A stretch of DNA of 64,000 nt from Nymphaea colorata (Eukaryota; Streptophyta; Magnoliopsida; Nymphaeales; Nymphaeaceae): positions 22,213,703 through 22,277,702 of the forward strand of contig NC_045146.1 in assembly GCF_008831285.2 (NCBI RefSeq). Direction: 5' to 3'. The notes beneath the pieces were generated by a model. The model was not told the origin of the DNA and searched no databases. It saw only the letters and a program-made list of their open reading frames with translations. The position numbers and the translations under genes are program-made. Positions 36,241 to 47,344 of this stretch are shown here, piece after piece (the stretch's first letter is position 1; every line of letters begins with the position of its first letter).

Positions 36241-37157
36241 TTTAGATTTTTGTTGATTCCTCAGTTCACGTCGGGCTGCGCCGGAGTTCGTGCTTTCGAT
36301 CGGTTCCTCCTCCTTGTTCGTCCTGCAAAATCTAGAAGCGTTTGAAGGTTTAGATATTTCTTTGTAAATCTTTCCTTATGATGGGCTCTTTTTTGAGGCC
36401 TTCTGCGCTTTATTCTCTTTTCCCTTCGTTCGACCCGTACAGATCTAGGGTTTCATGGGTTTGATTTTGTGCATTTCTTTGTTAGATGATATTAATATTT
36501 GTCGTATTTCTTTTTCTTTTACGCGTTCCTTTGAAAGTTTCTAGATCGGCTTTGATGTGTTGTTTGTTGTTGTAGTCTCGTCGAACCTCCTTTTGTGGGA
36601 AAGTTTGATTGTGGTCGCTTCGCATGCCTTGTCGGTTGGATGAATCTAGATCTGTTGATGTGCGTTCTGTTTGGTGGTTGTGCTTTTTGCAAGAAGCAAG
36701 GGTTTTGGACGCTGAAGATAGTCAAGAAATGGTTCCTTCTTCCCGAAGGTTTTTCTACTTTTGAGGTTGCCGCACGGCCTTCTTTGGGCGTGGGCAAACC
36801 CTTTTGTAAGATTAATGGAAGATGAGAATCATGGGCCTAATATGGGATGTAAAATATCGTTTGGAGATTCTTTGAAAATGGAAAGGCACGACAGATTTTC
36901 CTTGCTGTTGGAAGCCGGGAAAAGATTAACCGGCGTATATATGTCGTTATTTTTGCTTTTAGATTATTGCTAGATTTATTGAAGCCTTGAAGGTATTTGT
37001 GCCTTTGTATGTATCATCATTAGCATCTTGATGCCTGTTAGGTTTACCCTCCTTGTGTTATGTGCTACCTTCATCTTCTTTTAAGTAAATTGGTTGTCTG
37101 TATTTTTATCAGCTCTAGGGATCCTTATCTTTTAAGTGAAGTTGAAGCGTGGAAAAA
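36241..37157 (+). other. Probable 5' leader exon and intron of the SR gene
   Basis: A likely noncoding first exon ends at TTGAAG|GTTTAG (about 36347). A T-rich intron follows, with a possible acceptor TTTTTATCAG at about 37112, 45 bases before the ATG at 37158. This is motif-based inference. Confidence 0.35.
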
Positions 37158-39380
37158 ATGCGTCCTATCTTCTGTGGAAACTTTGACTTTGAGGCTCGAC
37201 AATCAGAAATTGAGCGACTATTCAATAAATATGGGAAGGTGGACAGAGTGGACATGAAATCAGGTAAATTCTTTGATAATTTTTTTGCTGTTTTTTTTTT
37301 TCGTCCTTTCTTGGAAACGCTTTGTATCTTTTCCTAGTCGGTGTGGCCATGGAAGTATTGCTACTTTGCTAGTGTTCTTCTTGGAGTAAGGTGACTTGGT
37401 TTCAGAATTGTGTCTCGCACATGGATCATCTCTTGTCTGGAGATGATATGACCAATAGAGTGGAAGTTATTCTTGCTGGATGGTGTTGGTAACTTAAATT
37501 AAATCCCCGACTATGTCATATCAACAATGTTAAAGTTCAGTCAAAATGCAATGTCAAGGCTTCCCCTGAAGCAAGGGATTTATCTCTTCTATAAAATGCT
37601 GCCTCTCCACATCATGTCTTACAGCAGCAGTTAGGGCTATGCTTGGTGGTTCTTTCTGGTTGATTACCCATGGGGGTTACAATAAAAATTTTAAAAAGGT
37701 GAATATATTAGTTTATGTTTAAGTCCCCTACTCAACAATTTCTTTGACGCAGGAATATCTTGGAGCATCCAAGCTCTTCCTGGTTGATGGGCTCATGTGC
37801 CTTACCTTTACTGCCAGTGCCCATGCCTCACTTCCATTATCTTTCGGAAGAGCTGGTCTAATCCACAATGGAATCATCTTACATTTTCCTCAAGCACTCA
37901 TTATCTTTCATTCCTCATGAGCTACAACCAAGTCCTCAGTTTCTACATGTTCCAAGGTGTCTACCTTGCTGACTTTGCAGCCAGGAAGGAGAATTTATGG
38001 CGTAAGACCTATCATCACGAGTTGCCTACTTTTGGATCATGTTTCTTGACACAATCTAGTTCAGCATGCAAGGTCTGTTTTTTATGTTTCTAACCCACTG
38101 GTTTTTATCTTCTGAGAATCTGAAGAGATGGAAGGGATTGCTTGAGTTCTCTGCACTTAGTTAATGTATCATGTACTAGGGCTGTTGTTCCCTTGCCATC
38201 TTAAAGAAGCCTCATCTGATGTATGCATATATCTTTGCGCATCTCATCTTGTAATTTCAGCATGAATAGTTGGTTGGTTCTTTGTGTCAGGCTTTGCATT
38301 CATTTACATGGATGATGAGAGGGATGCAGAGGATGCTATACATGGACTTGACAGGCTAGAGTTTGGCAGGCATGGGCGTCGTCTTCGAGTTGAATGGACA
38401 AAGGTAGCCGACTTTTTTCATATTCTCGTTTTATAGCACATCTGGTGTTCATGGTTTTCTGAATGTTGCTGCAGCAGGAGCGTGGCAGTCGCAGATCTGC
38501 TGGTTCCAGAAGATCTGCTGTTAACTTAAGACCGACAAAGACCCTCTTTGTTATAAATTTCGATCCAATTAATACCAGGGCAAGGGACCTCGAAAGACAC
38601 TTTGATCCGTTTGGAAAAGTTCTGAATGTAAGAATCAGAAGGAATTTTGCGTTTGTGCAATACGAGTTCCAGGAAGATGCAACCAAAGCACTTGAAGCCA
38701 CAAACCAGAGGTTATTGCTACTTTTTTCAATTAGTTTCGTTTTATCTTTTATATCTGTAAATTACTGTGTATCAATCGACAATTACCGATTCTGGATACA
38801 GCCGACGGACATGGAATATGTTTCGGACTATTCATACGGTTTTTCGTCATTGTGGGTTCATATTTAATGTGTCTGGAGTGCTCTGTTAGCGTCAAGTTAT
38901 TATTATAGTCTCTTGGATACCTTTTTGTGGTTTTGTTGTATTAATTTATTCTCCTGGTTGTGATGCGCAGCAAGCTGATGGATCGAGTTATTTCTGTTGA
39001 GTATGCTGTTCGTAACGATGATGACAAAAGAAATGGCTATAGTCCCCAGCGTGGCCGTGACCGTTTTGCAGACAAAAGTCGTGACTATGGACGATCTCCA
39101 AGTCCTTATGGGAGAGCTGCTGAGCGGGCAAGCCCTGACTATGGCCGTGGCTCTAGCCCTTATGCGAGGCCTGAAGGGGGGAGGGGTAGTCCAGACTATG
39201 GGAGACCTGGAAGCCCTGCTCATGAGGGATATCGCAGGTGAGCTAGCAACTGGAATTTTACCAAGTCGTTTAATTAATTTGGTTAAATACTTCGTCTGAG
39301 TCGTTGTGGTGTTGACGACGGGTTTTTATTGTTGAACCAGCCGATCAAGGTCGAGATCGAGGTCAAGGTCGAGGTCCTGA
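37158..39380 (+). CDS. RS40: RS-subfamily SR splicing factor (RS31/RS40 type)
   Basis: This is a plant-specific SR protein that binds exonic RNA and selects splice sites in the nucleus. Five exons join in frame: 37158-37263, 38291-38403, 38475-38710, 38971-39237, 39341-39380, giving 253 residues. RRM1 (1-72) has RNP2 IFCGNF (4-9) and RNP1 GFAFIYMD (36-43). RRM2 (about 96-168) has RNP2 LFVINF (97-102) and the [13 protein letters not shown]1 region. The tail (170-253) carries SPDYGR and SPSPYGR repeats and ends in six Arg-Ser pairs. RRM1 and the [14 protein letters not shown] block look closest to RS40/RS41, while the short tail is RS31-like, so the symbol is approximate. A tandem acceptor CAGCAG (38472-38477) would include or drop Gln74. 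The first coding intron (1027 bases) interrupts RRM1, where this subfamily is known for regulated alternative splicing. Confidence 0.93.
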
Positions 39381-40990
39381 GGTTTATCAAGTTGAAGGAT
39401 TTATCCAGTTGTTTGATAATATGACTCTGGTTCATGTTTTGGCATGTTATATTTTTCTAGGATACATGATGTTTGAACATTTAGATGCTTAGCTATTATA
39501 TTTCCTCTACATAGGAATCTATCCGAGTGCTCTTAGCATCGAGCTTGTCAACGTACCTCCGTTGTTCTTGCCATTTAGGTTGCGCCAAGTTTCATTCGAG
39601 TCTAAATTCATTTGATCTCTTGTGTCCTAAAAGGTGGCGTTTGATGGTTTTTTGTAGGAACCGAAAACAAAGGGCAAGCAAAATCTTCTGCAAGAAAACC
39701 TTTCCAGCAGAAACCTTAAAACCTCATTTTGAAGTAAAGGAAGGTCCAAATAAACAATTTGATTAAAAGAAATAAACTAATTTCTAATATCCCATTTGAC
39801 ACCCGAAACCCTGAATTCTTTGATCTGGTAGAGTACTTATCTCCCTGTCAGGAATGAAACAACATTGAGCCTGTCAAAGTGACATAGCAAGGTTCCATAT
39901 GCCTGCGAATGAATACAGGTATATAGATGAACTGTTACAAGAAAATTTTAATAAAGCCTTGGAAGGAGCGCGAAGAACAAGGCCCCACCGGTTACACGTT
40001 AATCTATTGAAAGTAGTATTGAACACAAAAAGAACGCTTTAAAGATTTCTTCAACCATTGAGAGAGATTACTCTAAGCCCTCTATTCCCATTGTTGGTTA
40101 AACGGAGAGATCAAACAATGAGAGAGACCTGTACGGCAGCCTCCTGTGGAAAGTGGGAAAATCGATGGGGGAGAGGGAGGGTTGTCCTTCGCCGCTGCTC
40201 AGAAGCTGTGCTGGTAAAATAATGGCGACAACAAGCCGCGGCTGCGACGTTGAGCAGGAGCAACAAGGGGAGAAAGAATGACGCAGCCCTAATGGGCTTT
40301 TTTTTTTTTGGAATCTAAGTCCTCTGAGAAAGGCACGGCAAAGTTCTCTGCGTTTGATGCTTGTATGTCCCTGAAACGTTTTTGAGTTGCACAGTATTTT
40401 CTCTGTGCATCAAACATGCCCTCATGTCCTGACTCTGCAAGCGCTACTTTTTCAAAGCATGTCATACATGAGAAACTGAAATCCAATTTTTCGTGCAACT
40501 TAATAGCCAGTTAATGGGTCAGAGCTCGCGATTCCATCTGGATCCTGGAGTAAAAACAAATGATAGTCGAATCACGAATGCTTGATCATGAATGCTTCCA
40601 TCGCGATTCATGTGTGATGTATACAAACTGTTGGATGAAAAACACGAGAAGAAAAGAATAAAAAAAAGGTGGAGCTGAAGAGGCCGAAATACGATTCACC
40701 CGATGCCTTCACCTGACAGGGTCTGTGGAAGTGGGGAACATTCACTCATAACCAACAACATGATCGAAAGGAAGAAAGAGGGCACAGGGGCTTTAAATTT
40801 CGAACGAATGGGCCGAGGGGTGTTTTCGCCATTTCGAAATCCATTCAAATTTCAAATGCTTTCCTGGATTGACACGTGGAGGCGACGACTGGGGGATCCT
40901 GACCGTCGCTCATGTTGAGATGGACGGTGATCGTGGAGGCACAGAGTATCCGTATCTTAGATGGGTCCCGCGCTTCTGCCGACGCACTGA
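39381..40990. other. 3' flank of the SR gene, then intergenic
   Basis: The first part is the probable SR gene 3' untranslated region. Further on are short unrecognised open frames and AT-rich DNA. No gene is supported. Confidence 0.45.
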
Positions 40991-42480
40991 CGTCAGAAGT
41001 TTTTGAAGAAGGAAGCACCGCCGAAGAGCCATGTATTCGGGCCGTTCATCTTCGAGATGGACGACGCTGAAGCCTCAACTGACTCGGCTTCCACTTTGCA
41101 CCGACAGCTCCGGCGGTGCCACCGTCGGGTCTTATGTAGCCGCGGCCTGGCACGGCTTTTAAAATCAGGAGAACCGGATTCCGCCATTGCCGTCCGATCT
41201 TCGGGGCTCCCCCAGCATCCAGCCGTCAGATCCTTCCGCCCCTCTATGCGGCGGAGTCCTGCTTCCGACGGCGACGCTGCTGCCGGAACTTTCTTTCCGA
41301 CGTCGCCGGCGACCTGTTCATGACGGTAGAGGAATCTCTCTCTGTCACACTGATAGGAATTTGAATTTACCTGCCTTTTTTTAATGCGTTTGTGTAAGTG
41401 ACCGTTGCATGACTTCTGGATGTTGCGAGGTTCGAGGGAATTCTGTCGAGCAAGTTTAGTACTCTCTGACTGATTTTTCAAAATCGTCTATAGAAAGCCA
41501 AAGTAGTCGTCTCTTTCTTTCTCTTCCGATTGCTCGCAATCTTAATGCCGTTTCTGTCGTGTAGTGACTGGGATCATGTTTCCTCCTTCCTCTTGCTTTT
41601 CCCTCCCGGTGAAACCTTGATCTAGGTGCTTCGAGCTGCATTATCTGGATACCTTTCCTTCTTTTCCCGTGGAACGTTACCCTATCCATGAGCCCTTTTC
41701 TTTTCTTGTTCCTTAATATTTCAAAAAAGAGATTTTGCTGAACAGAGGATGGATCGCCTGATGCCGCTTTGGCCAAACAAACGTGGATTTCCTTCTGATC
41801 GTTGCTGAAGGTACCTCTATTTCCTCGTTAACGTACTCTTCGGTGTTTCTGGCCGTTGTTCGAGATGAATTTGGGCGTTCGCCCTGGAAATTAGGTCCTA
41901 GTGGAACAATATTCGGCAATTCTTGTAGTTAGTTGTTTTTCGAATTGCTCAGCTTCTGCATTTCGTGAAATAGTCATTGTTCTTCGAATTGCTCAGTATC
42001 TTGGTCTCATGATCGTCTCTGAAGCGGTGAAATTTGATTCCAACGCTTTTTGTTGTCCCCTGGAAGTTCTGAGACTTTTAGTTGATTTTCAAGCAAAGAC
42101 ACTGTGCTGCTTCCTAATGCTTCAGTCCATTCATTTTGTGATCGAAAGCGTGAACTTCTGATGTGCATTTCACTAATTTTCCACTGAATCGTGCTTATTT
42201 CTTTTCCTGGTCCTGATTGGAAGATGAAAAGGAAGAAAACAGTTGTCCTCTCAGAGAGGTGGAGTGACCATAGTCCATACGCATACCCGCACTTTTTCAC
42301 CTTACCTCCACATTTGCGCGTCGTCACTGATGCCTCTGACTATAGCGTAACTAATGCTGCGTGTTTCTCCCCCTCCAATCTCAGGTTGGGAAGATTTTGC
42401 TCCCTCTGAGGCCTCATCGCACTTCCACGCTTTCTAGCTCGCCTTCAGTTGGTGACGGAGCGGCCGGTCTCCTCTTCGAA
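40991..42480 (+). other. GC-rich start region and possible noncoding exons
   Basis: Sequence at about 41000-41325 is GC- and CpG-rich and ends at a possible donor (ATGACG|GTAGAGG, 41325). A second candidate exon, 42386-42480, is bounded by TCTCAG and AAG|GTTAGG. Together with the acceptor TTCGCCAG just before 44794, these could be leader exons of the ARM-repeat gene, with long introns between. An open frame (41003-41323, 106 codons) is unrecognised. Alternatively this is the start of a separate unknown gene. Confidence 0.3.
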
Positions 42481-44793
42481 GGTTAGGAATGTTCTTTCTA
42501 AATCGCTTACCTTTTGCATTAATTGCTTGCTGCTGTGTGCGTTAGTTTTAACAAATGCACCATCTGTACTTCTTATTCAAGAGATTTAAGTATTCATCCT
42601 GCAGCTCATCACGGTCGTTGGCAACTTGGCTTCATGTCATTCAGGGGGTACATGTTTGCAATTATATTTGCTCAATCTCTTTTCCGTTTCAAGTGTTCAT
42701 GTATCACTTTGTTGCTTTCACTCGGAAACTAATTTAAAAATTTTACGATAGGCATGAACTTGACGAGCCAGGTATGAATATGGCAGTATCTCTTATGACA
42801 ACGTTAAATATAATTAATGAGAACAAAACAGTTGGGAAATATGAAAAATACTTCCGGGATGATGGGCGAGCAAGAAAGCGGGGAAAATAATGATTTGAAG
42901 CAAGGGTCTTGACTCTTGATTCGTTTCATTTATCTTTAACCGGGGGCAGTTTTCATTTTCGACGTCACATTGTAGTTTGTAGCCGTAGTTTCTATTATAT
43001 GCCTCAGTTATTTGTTTATCTGATAGAACCTTCTGTTTTACTGATGGCTGGTAAATCATTTAACTTGGGAAGATAACATGGAAGAGTAGGTTCACATGTT
43101 CCAACATGCCTCTTCTTTGACGGTTGTCGGCAAAGATCGGAAACTGAGGCGTGTATTTAGGATTACGTCCAAAGGGCAGAGTTATAGATGAAATTTTCCT
43201 GTTCGCTTAAGTTACGTTACAGCGAAAGGACATAAAGTGGTGACACGTGCTTCAAAGCATGCTTTCTTCAGAAACTTGTTCGCAGAAAGGTTCGCCGGCA
43301 GCTGCGGTCGATAAGATCTCTCGTTTTTTTTTAAAAAAGTAATGCAGTCACTGCTTTTTGTTCTTTTGTTCGATTAAAGTTTCTTTGTGATGGATTCCCC
43401 TCCTGCTCCCCCTCGACTGTCTGGCACTTTTCTGTAAATCAGGCTGTTGTTTGGGCGTTTATAGTGTGTGTCTCCAATAAATGAAATTGAGTGAGTTTAG
43501 GCTTATTGTCGGTTAGGAAAAGCAATATCATGTCTCAAAACAAGTAAGCTGGGACCAGCAGACAAAGGAGGTTTTATGCTTTATAAAGTTAAAGCGTGTA
43601 ATAAACATGCGTACGAACTACTAAGGGCTTTGTAATTTGCTAGTGAGAATCGTAGAAAGTGTGATGACAGTAGTGTTTTGATTTTAAAAGGTTATTTTAC
43701 ATGATGAACTTGTGATCTATTTGATTACAATTTAACGTTCATAGTCTAGGCGCAGTTCTGCACAGTCACTCTACCGCCGAATTTTGGCAAGGTTAAGGTA
43801 GTTTGGCAGGAGTTTTTTTTTTTTCCGAATACCTTGGAAATTGTTAAATAACCTTTCGAATGCATGGTTGAAGGGCTGGACTCTGAAAACCTTGGGAAAT
43901 GTTACGTTTAACATAGTGGACTACATTCGATTATTATATAATGTGGCGTCGCCTGACTCGAGCTTTCTTGTCATAAAAAAAGGTGGTACTCATGAGCTTT
44001 TAATCTTTGTAGTGTCCATAGTTTGTTTGTTACCTGAGCTGGTAGGGTCAGGATCTTGCAATTTTTGCCAGTACCGAGTTTGATTCTGAAATAACGTCAC
44101 GTAATGGTACAAAAGGTCTGTTTTTCCTGGATCCACAAAGATGTGCTGCCTGATGTAGGGGCATGTCATTCAAGAAAGGGACAATTGCGTACATTTCCCT
44201 ATAAAATTTGGTCATGAAAATCGAGTTCCGAGGGTTGATGCTCTGTGCGTATTGCCTGGATACCCTCTATGTCTGCATTGCAATCATTCCTTTGCCTTTG
44301 GAATGCATTCGGGGCGTGCTTTGTGACCTTGGGCGCAGAGCGCAAAGTGGTGTATGCTCATCGGTGACGGTAAATCATAAATGAGTTTCACAATTTGTTA
44401 CTTGGCTGTCATATAACTGTGGCCTCTCTCTCTTCTACTCGTGCACCCATGAGCGTTCTACATGTGCCAAATCCCGTTGTAACGGAGTTTTAAGGTTCTA
44501 ACCGCTGGAAATCACTAGTTGCGTCCTGCATAAACCTTTGGGTGGCTACAAGAACAGTGAGGGTGGTCCTCCTTCCGCTTTGTCTAAGGACAGGTTGTTC
44601 TTGAATTAGTGGGTCGCGTGATTGTGTAAAGGCATCTGCAAAAGGAAGTTCTGCGTTTTGTCTTTTCTATATAGAAACTTGATGTGGATCTTAACGGTAT
44701 CCTTGTTACCTGCAAAAGTAAGTAATGTTTTTTTTTTGGGGGAAAATAAAACGGTCTTTTAACCCTGTTTTCTTATTTTTCTTTCGTTCGCCA
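42481..44793. other. Intergenic or long leader intron
   Basis: This is 2.3 kb of T-rich sequence without recognisable coding content. It ends in a polypyrimidine tract and TTCGCCAG, a good 3' splice site, 36 bases before the ARM gene start codon. Confidence 0.4.
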
Positions 44794-44829
44794 GGACTGA
44801 AACTCATCCATTCTACTCGAAAACTAAGA

Positions 44830-46506
44830 ATGGCTGATGAAACAGGAGCAGTGGACGCCAAATCCACAGAACAATGGTTAGAACATGCTAAACTGTTGGT
44901 TCCTGCAGCCATTGAGAAGGCAGGTTCTGTGAAATGCTTTACTGGCAGGTGGAAACTAGTACTTTCGAAGCTAGAGCAGGTGCCATCTTGCTTGTCTGAT
45001 CTCTCCAGCCATCCTTGTTTCTCCAAGAACAGCCTCTGCAAAGAACAGCTAGTGGCTATCTCGAACACCCTCAATGAGGCCATTGAGTTGGGTGGACGGT
45101 GCTCCGAGGAAAATACCGGTGGTAAACTTCAGATGCAGAGCAATCTTGATGCTTTGTCCGCGAAGTTGGACTTGAATCTTCATGACTGCGGGGTTCTTAT
45201 TAAAACTGGCGTCCTGGGGGAATCCACTCCATCGCCAGCGACTGCGAAACCCGGAAGCGGGGAGCAACCGGTGACTGCTAAATTGAATGTCAGAGAGCTG
45301 TTAGCCCGTCTGCAGATTGGTCATATAGAAGCTAAGCATCAGGCTCTTGATAGCTTGGTGGAAATCATGAAGGAAGACGAGAAGGGCGTATTGAGCGTGA
45401 TGGGGAGAAGCAACATTTCTGCTTTGATTCAGTTGCTTAGTGCGAGGTCCCCCAAAATCAAGGAGAAAGCTGCGGATGTGGTGTGTTCATTAGCCGAATC
45501 GGGTACCTGCGAGAATCTGCTTGTCTCTGAGGGTGTCCTTCCACCTCTCATCAGGTTGGTCGAATCTGGCAGTTCAATTGCGAAGGAGAAGGCCACAATT
45601 ACTCTCCAAAGGTTGTCTATGGCAGTAGAAACTGCCAGATCCATTGTGGGACGTGGTGGTATTCCTCCACTTGTCGAGATGTGTCAAACAGGGGTTTCTG
45701 TTTCTCAAGCAGCAGCGACTGGTGTTCTTAAGAATCTTTCAGCAGTGCCGGAAGTTAGGCAGAGTCTTGCCGAAGCCGGGATCATCAAGGTTATGATTGA
45801 TCTTCTGGATTCTGGGATTCTATTAGGCTCTAAAGAGTACGCTGCTGAGTGTTTGCAGAACATGACATGCAGCAACGAGAGTCTGAGGAGGCAAGTGGTC
45901 GCTGAAGGTGGAGTGCAGCGCCTTCTGGCCTATATCGATGGCCCTCTGCCCCAAGAGTCTGCTGTAGCGGCCGTGCGTAATTTGGTTGGATCAATGCCCT
46001 TGGAAAGTCTGATTGATCTCGGCCTTCTTCCTCGTTTGCTGCACGTATTAAAAGCTGGATCCTTGGGTGCTCAGGAAGCTGCAGCTTCAGCTATATGCAG
46101 GATATGCAATTCAATGGAAACGAGGAAACTGATTGGTGAGATTGGTTGCATTCCGCTGCTTGTAAAGATGCTGGAGGCTAAGACCAACAGTGCTAGAGAG
46201 GTTGCTGCTCAAGCCATTGGAAATTTGATAGCATTTCCGCAAAACTGCAGAGAGGTGAAGAAGGATGAAAAAAGTGTTCCGAGCCTTGTTCAATTACTCG
46301 AGCCGAGCATGCACAACACCGCTAAGAAGTATGCCATATTTTGCCTTGCGGCTGTGTCTTCAAGCAAAAAGTGCAAAAAGCTGATGATCTCCTATGGTGC
46401 CATCGGCTATCTCAAGAAGTTGTGTGAATTGGACGTTCCTGGTTCAAAGAAGCTGCTTGAGAGGCTAAAACGAGGGAAATTGCGAAGCCTGTTTAGCCGG
46501 AAGTAG
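44830..46506 (+). CDS. U-box-less ARM-repeat protein (VAC8-like)
   Basis: This is a single coding exon of 558 residues. The frame is open further upstream (to 44725), but that part lies across a polypyrimidine tract and a 3' splice site (TTCGCCAG ending at 44793), so the start is taken at MADETGAVDAK. Residues 1-120 form a helical domain like the N-terminal domain of plant U-box/ARM proteins (WLEHAKLLVPAAIEKAG, RWKLVLSKLEQVPSCLSDLS), but there is no U-box. After a Pro/Ser-rich linker, about nine to ten ARM repeats (about 150-540) follow, with typical patterns such as GVLPPLIRLVESG, GGIPPLVEMC, AAATGVLKNLS and GCIPLLVKMLEA. The C terminus is basic (LERLKRGKLRSLFSRK). It resembles the Arabidopsis group including At1g01830 and At5g50900 as I remember them. 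It is probably a protein-interaction scaffold; partner and location are unknown. Confidence 0.88.
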   Translation: MADETGAVDAKSTEQWLEHAKLLVPAAIEKAGSVKCFTGRWKLVLSKLEQVPSCLSDLSSHPCFSKNSLCKEQLVAISNTLNEAIELGGRCSEENTGGKLQMQSNLDALSAKLDLNLHDCGVLIKTGVLGESTPSPATAKPGSGEQPVTAKLNVRELLARLQIGHIEAKHQALDSLVEIMKEDEKGVLSVMGRSNISALIQLLSARSPKIKEKAADVVCSLAESGTCENLLVSEGVLPPLIRLVESGSSIAKEKATITLQRLSMAVETARSIVGRGGIPPLVEMCQTGVSVSQAAATGVLKNLSAVPEVRQSLAEAGIIKVMIDLLDSGILLGSKEYAAECLQNMTCSNESLRRQVVAEGGVQRLLAYIDGPLPQESAVAAVRNLVGSMPLESLIDLGLLPRLLHVLKAGSLGAQEAAASAICRICNSMETRKLIGEIGCIPLLVKMLEAKTNSAREVAAQAIGNLIAFPQNCREVKKDEKSVPSLVQLLEPSMHNTAKKYAIFCLAAVSSSKKCKKLMISYGAIGYLKKLCELDVPGSKKLLERLKRGKLRSLFSRK

Positions 46507-47344
46507 GTGGTGATGATTATCCACGGGGCTTCTTGATGTGTTTTGCGCAGCTCGTTGTTTCATTTTCTCTATGAAACAAGAGGCGGTTTGTTCCATATTT
46601 TTGTAACTCCTAGATGCTAGTCAGTTCTAGTCTCATGTAAATTAAACCTGCTCCAAGTTTCATGTATCTTTCATGATCCCAATGTTTGAAACTTTGCTAA
46701 TCATCAGGCCTTGAGCTCAATATTCTTACCGTTAGGTTTTGTTTATTGATGTTACTGCAGGTGTTGTGTTTCGGATGGTGCCTCTGAATTTGCCGTATGA
46801 ATCATATAATATTTTGTCTATACGCTCTAAGCTTTCACCACTAACACCCAAAGGGACATCCAAAAAAAAAAAGAAAAAAGACCACCATGTCAATAAATTT
46901 TTCGACTTGGACGCTGAGAAAAGATTCTACCGCTTGTGCCTCTTTCCCCTGGTTGTTCTGCTATGATAATGGCCTGATATGACCTTTTTGCGGCGAATGC
47001 ACTGGCAATGCTGAGTCTCGTATAACTAAATTTTCGAATCCGGGAATCACAAGAAGGAAAAGAAAAACTCCCACTCCCCCTGCTCCAAATCTTTTACACT
47101 GATTGTTGCAAACTAAATGAAGAAGAATCGCAACTGATGAGGTGCACAATTTTTTTTGGCTCAACTGATCCTTTTTATGCTACATCAGATTCTTTCCAGG
47201 GCCAGTTGAGTTTATGCAAATTTTGTTTGAGCAGCAAACGGTTTGTTATGAACTTTAGGCGGAGATCCGGAGTCAGTAGTCTGCCGTTTCTCCTGGCTTT
47301 TGAAGGCTGTGTTGTTACCAACACCAGTGGGGAAGAAAACGTCG
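46507..47344. other. Shared 3' flank of two convergent genes
   Basis: The ARM gene (+) and the dehydratase gene (-) point toward each other with 838 bases between stop codons. The stretch holds their 3' untranslated regions and poly(A) signal-like AT-rich sequence. No further gene is supported. Confidence 0.5.

Noticed and set aside
44725-44829. Extending the ARM protein 35 residues upstream to the first in-frame ATG
   Set aside because: The extra stretch is a poly(T)/pyrimidine tract followed by a 3' splice site (TTCGCCAG), so it is most likely intron sequence.
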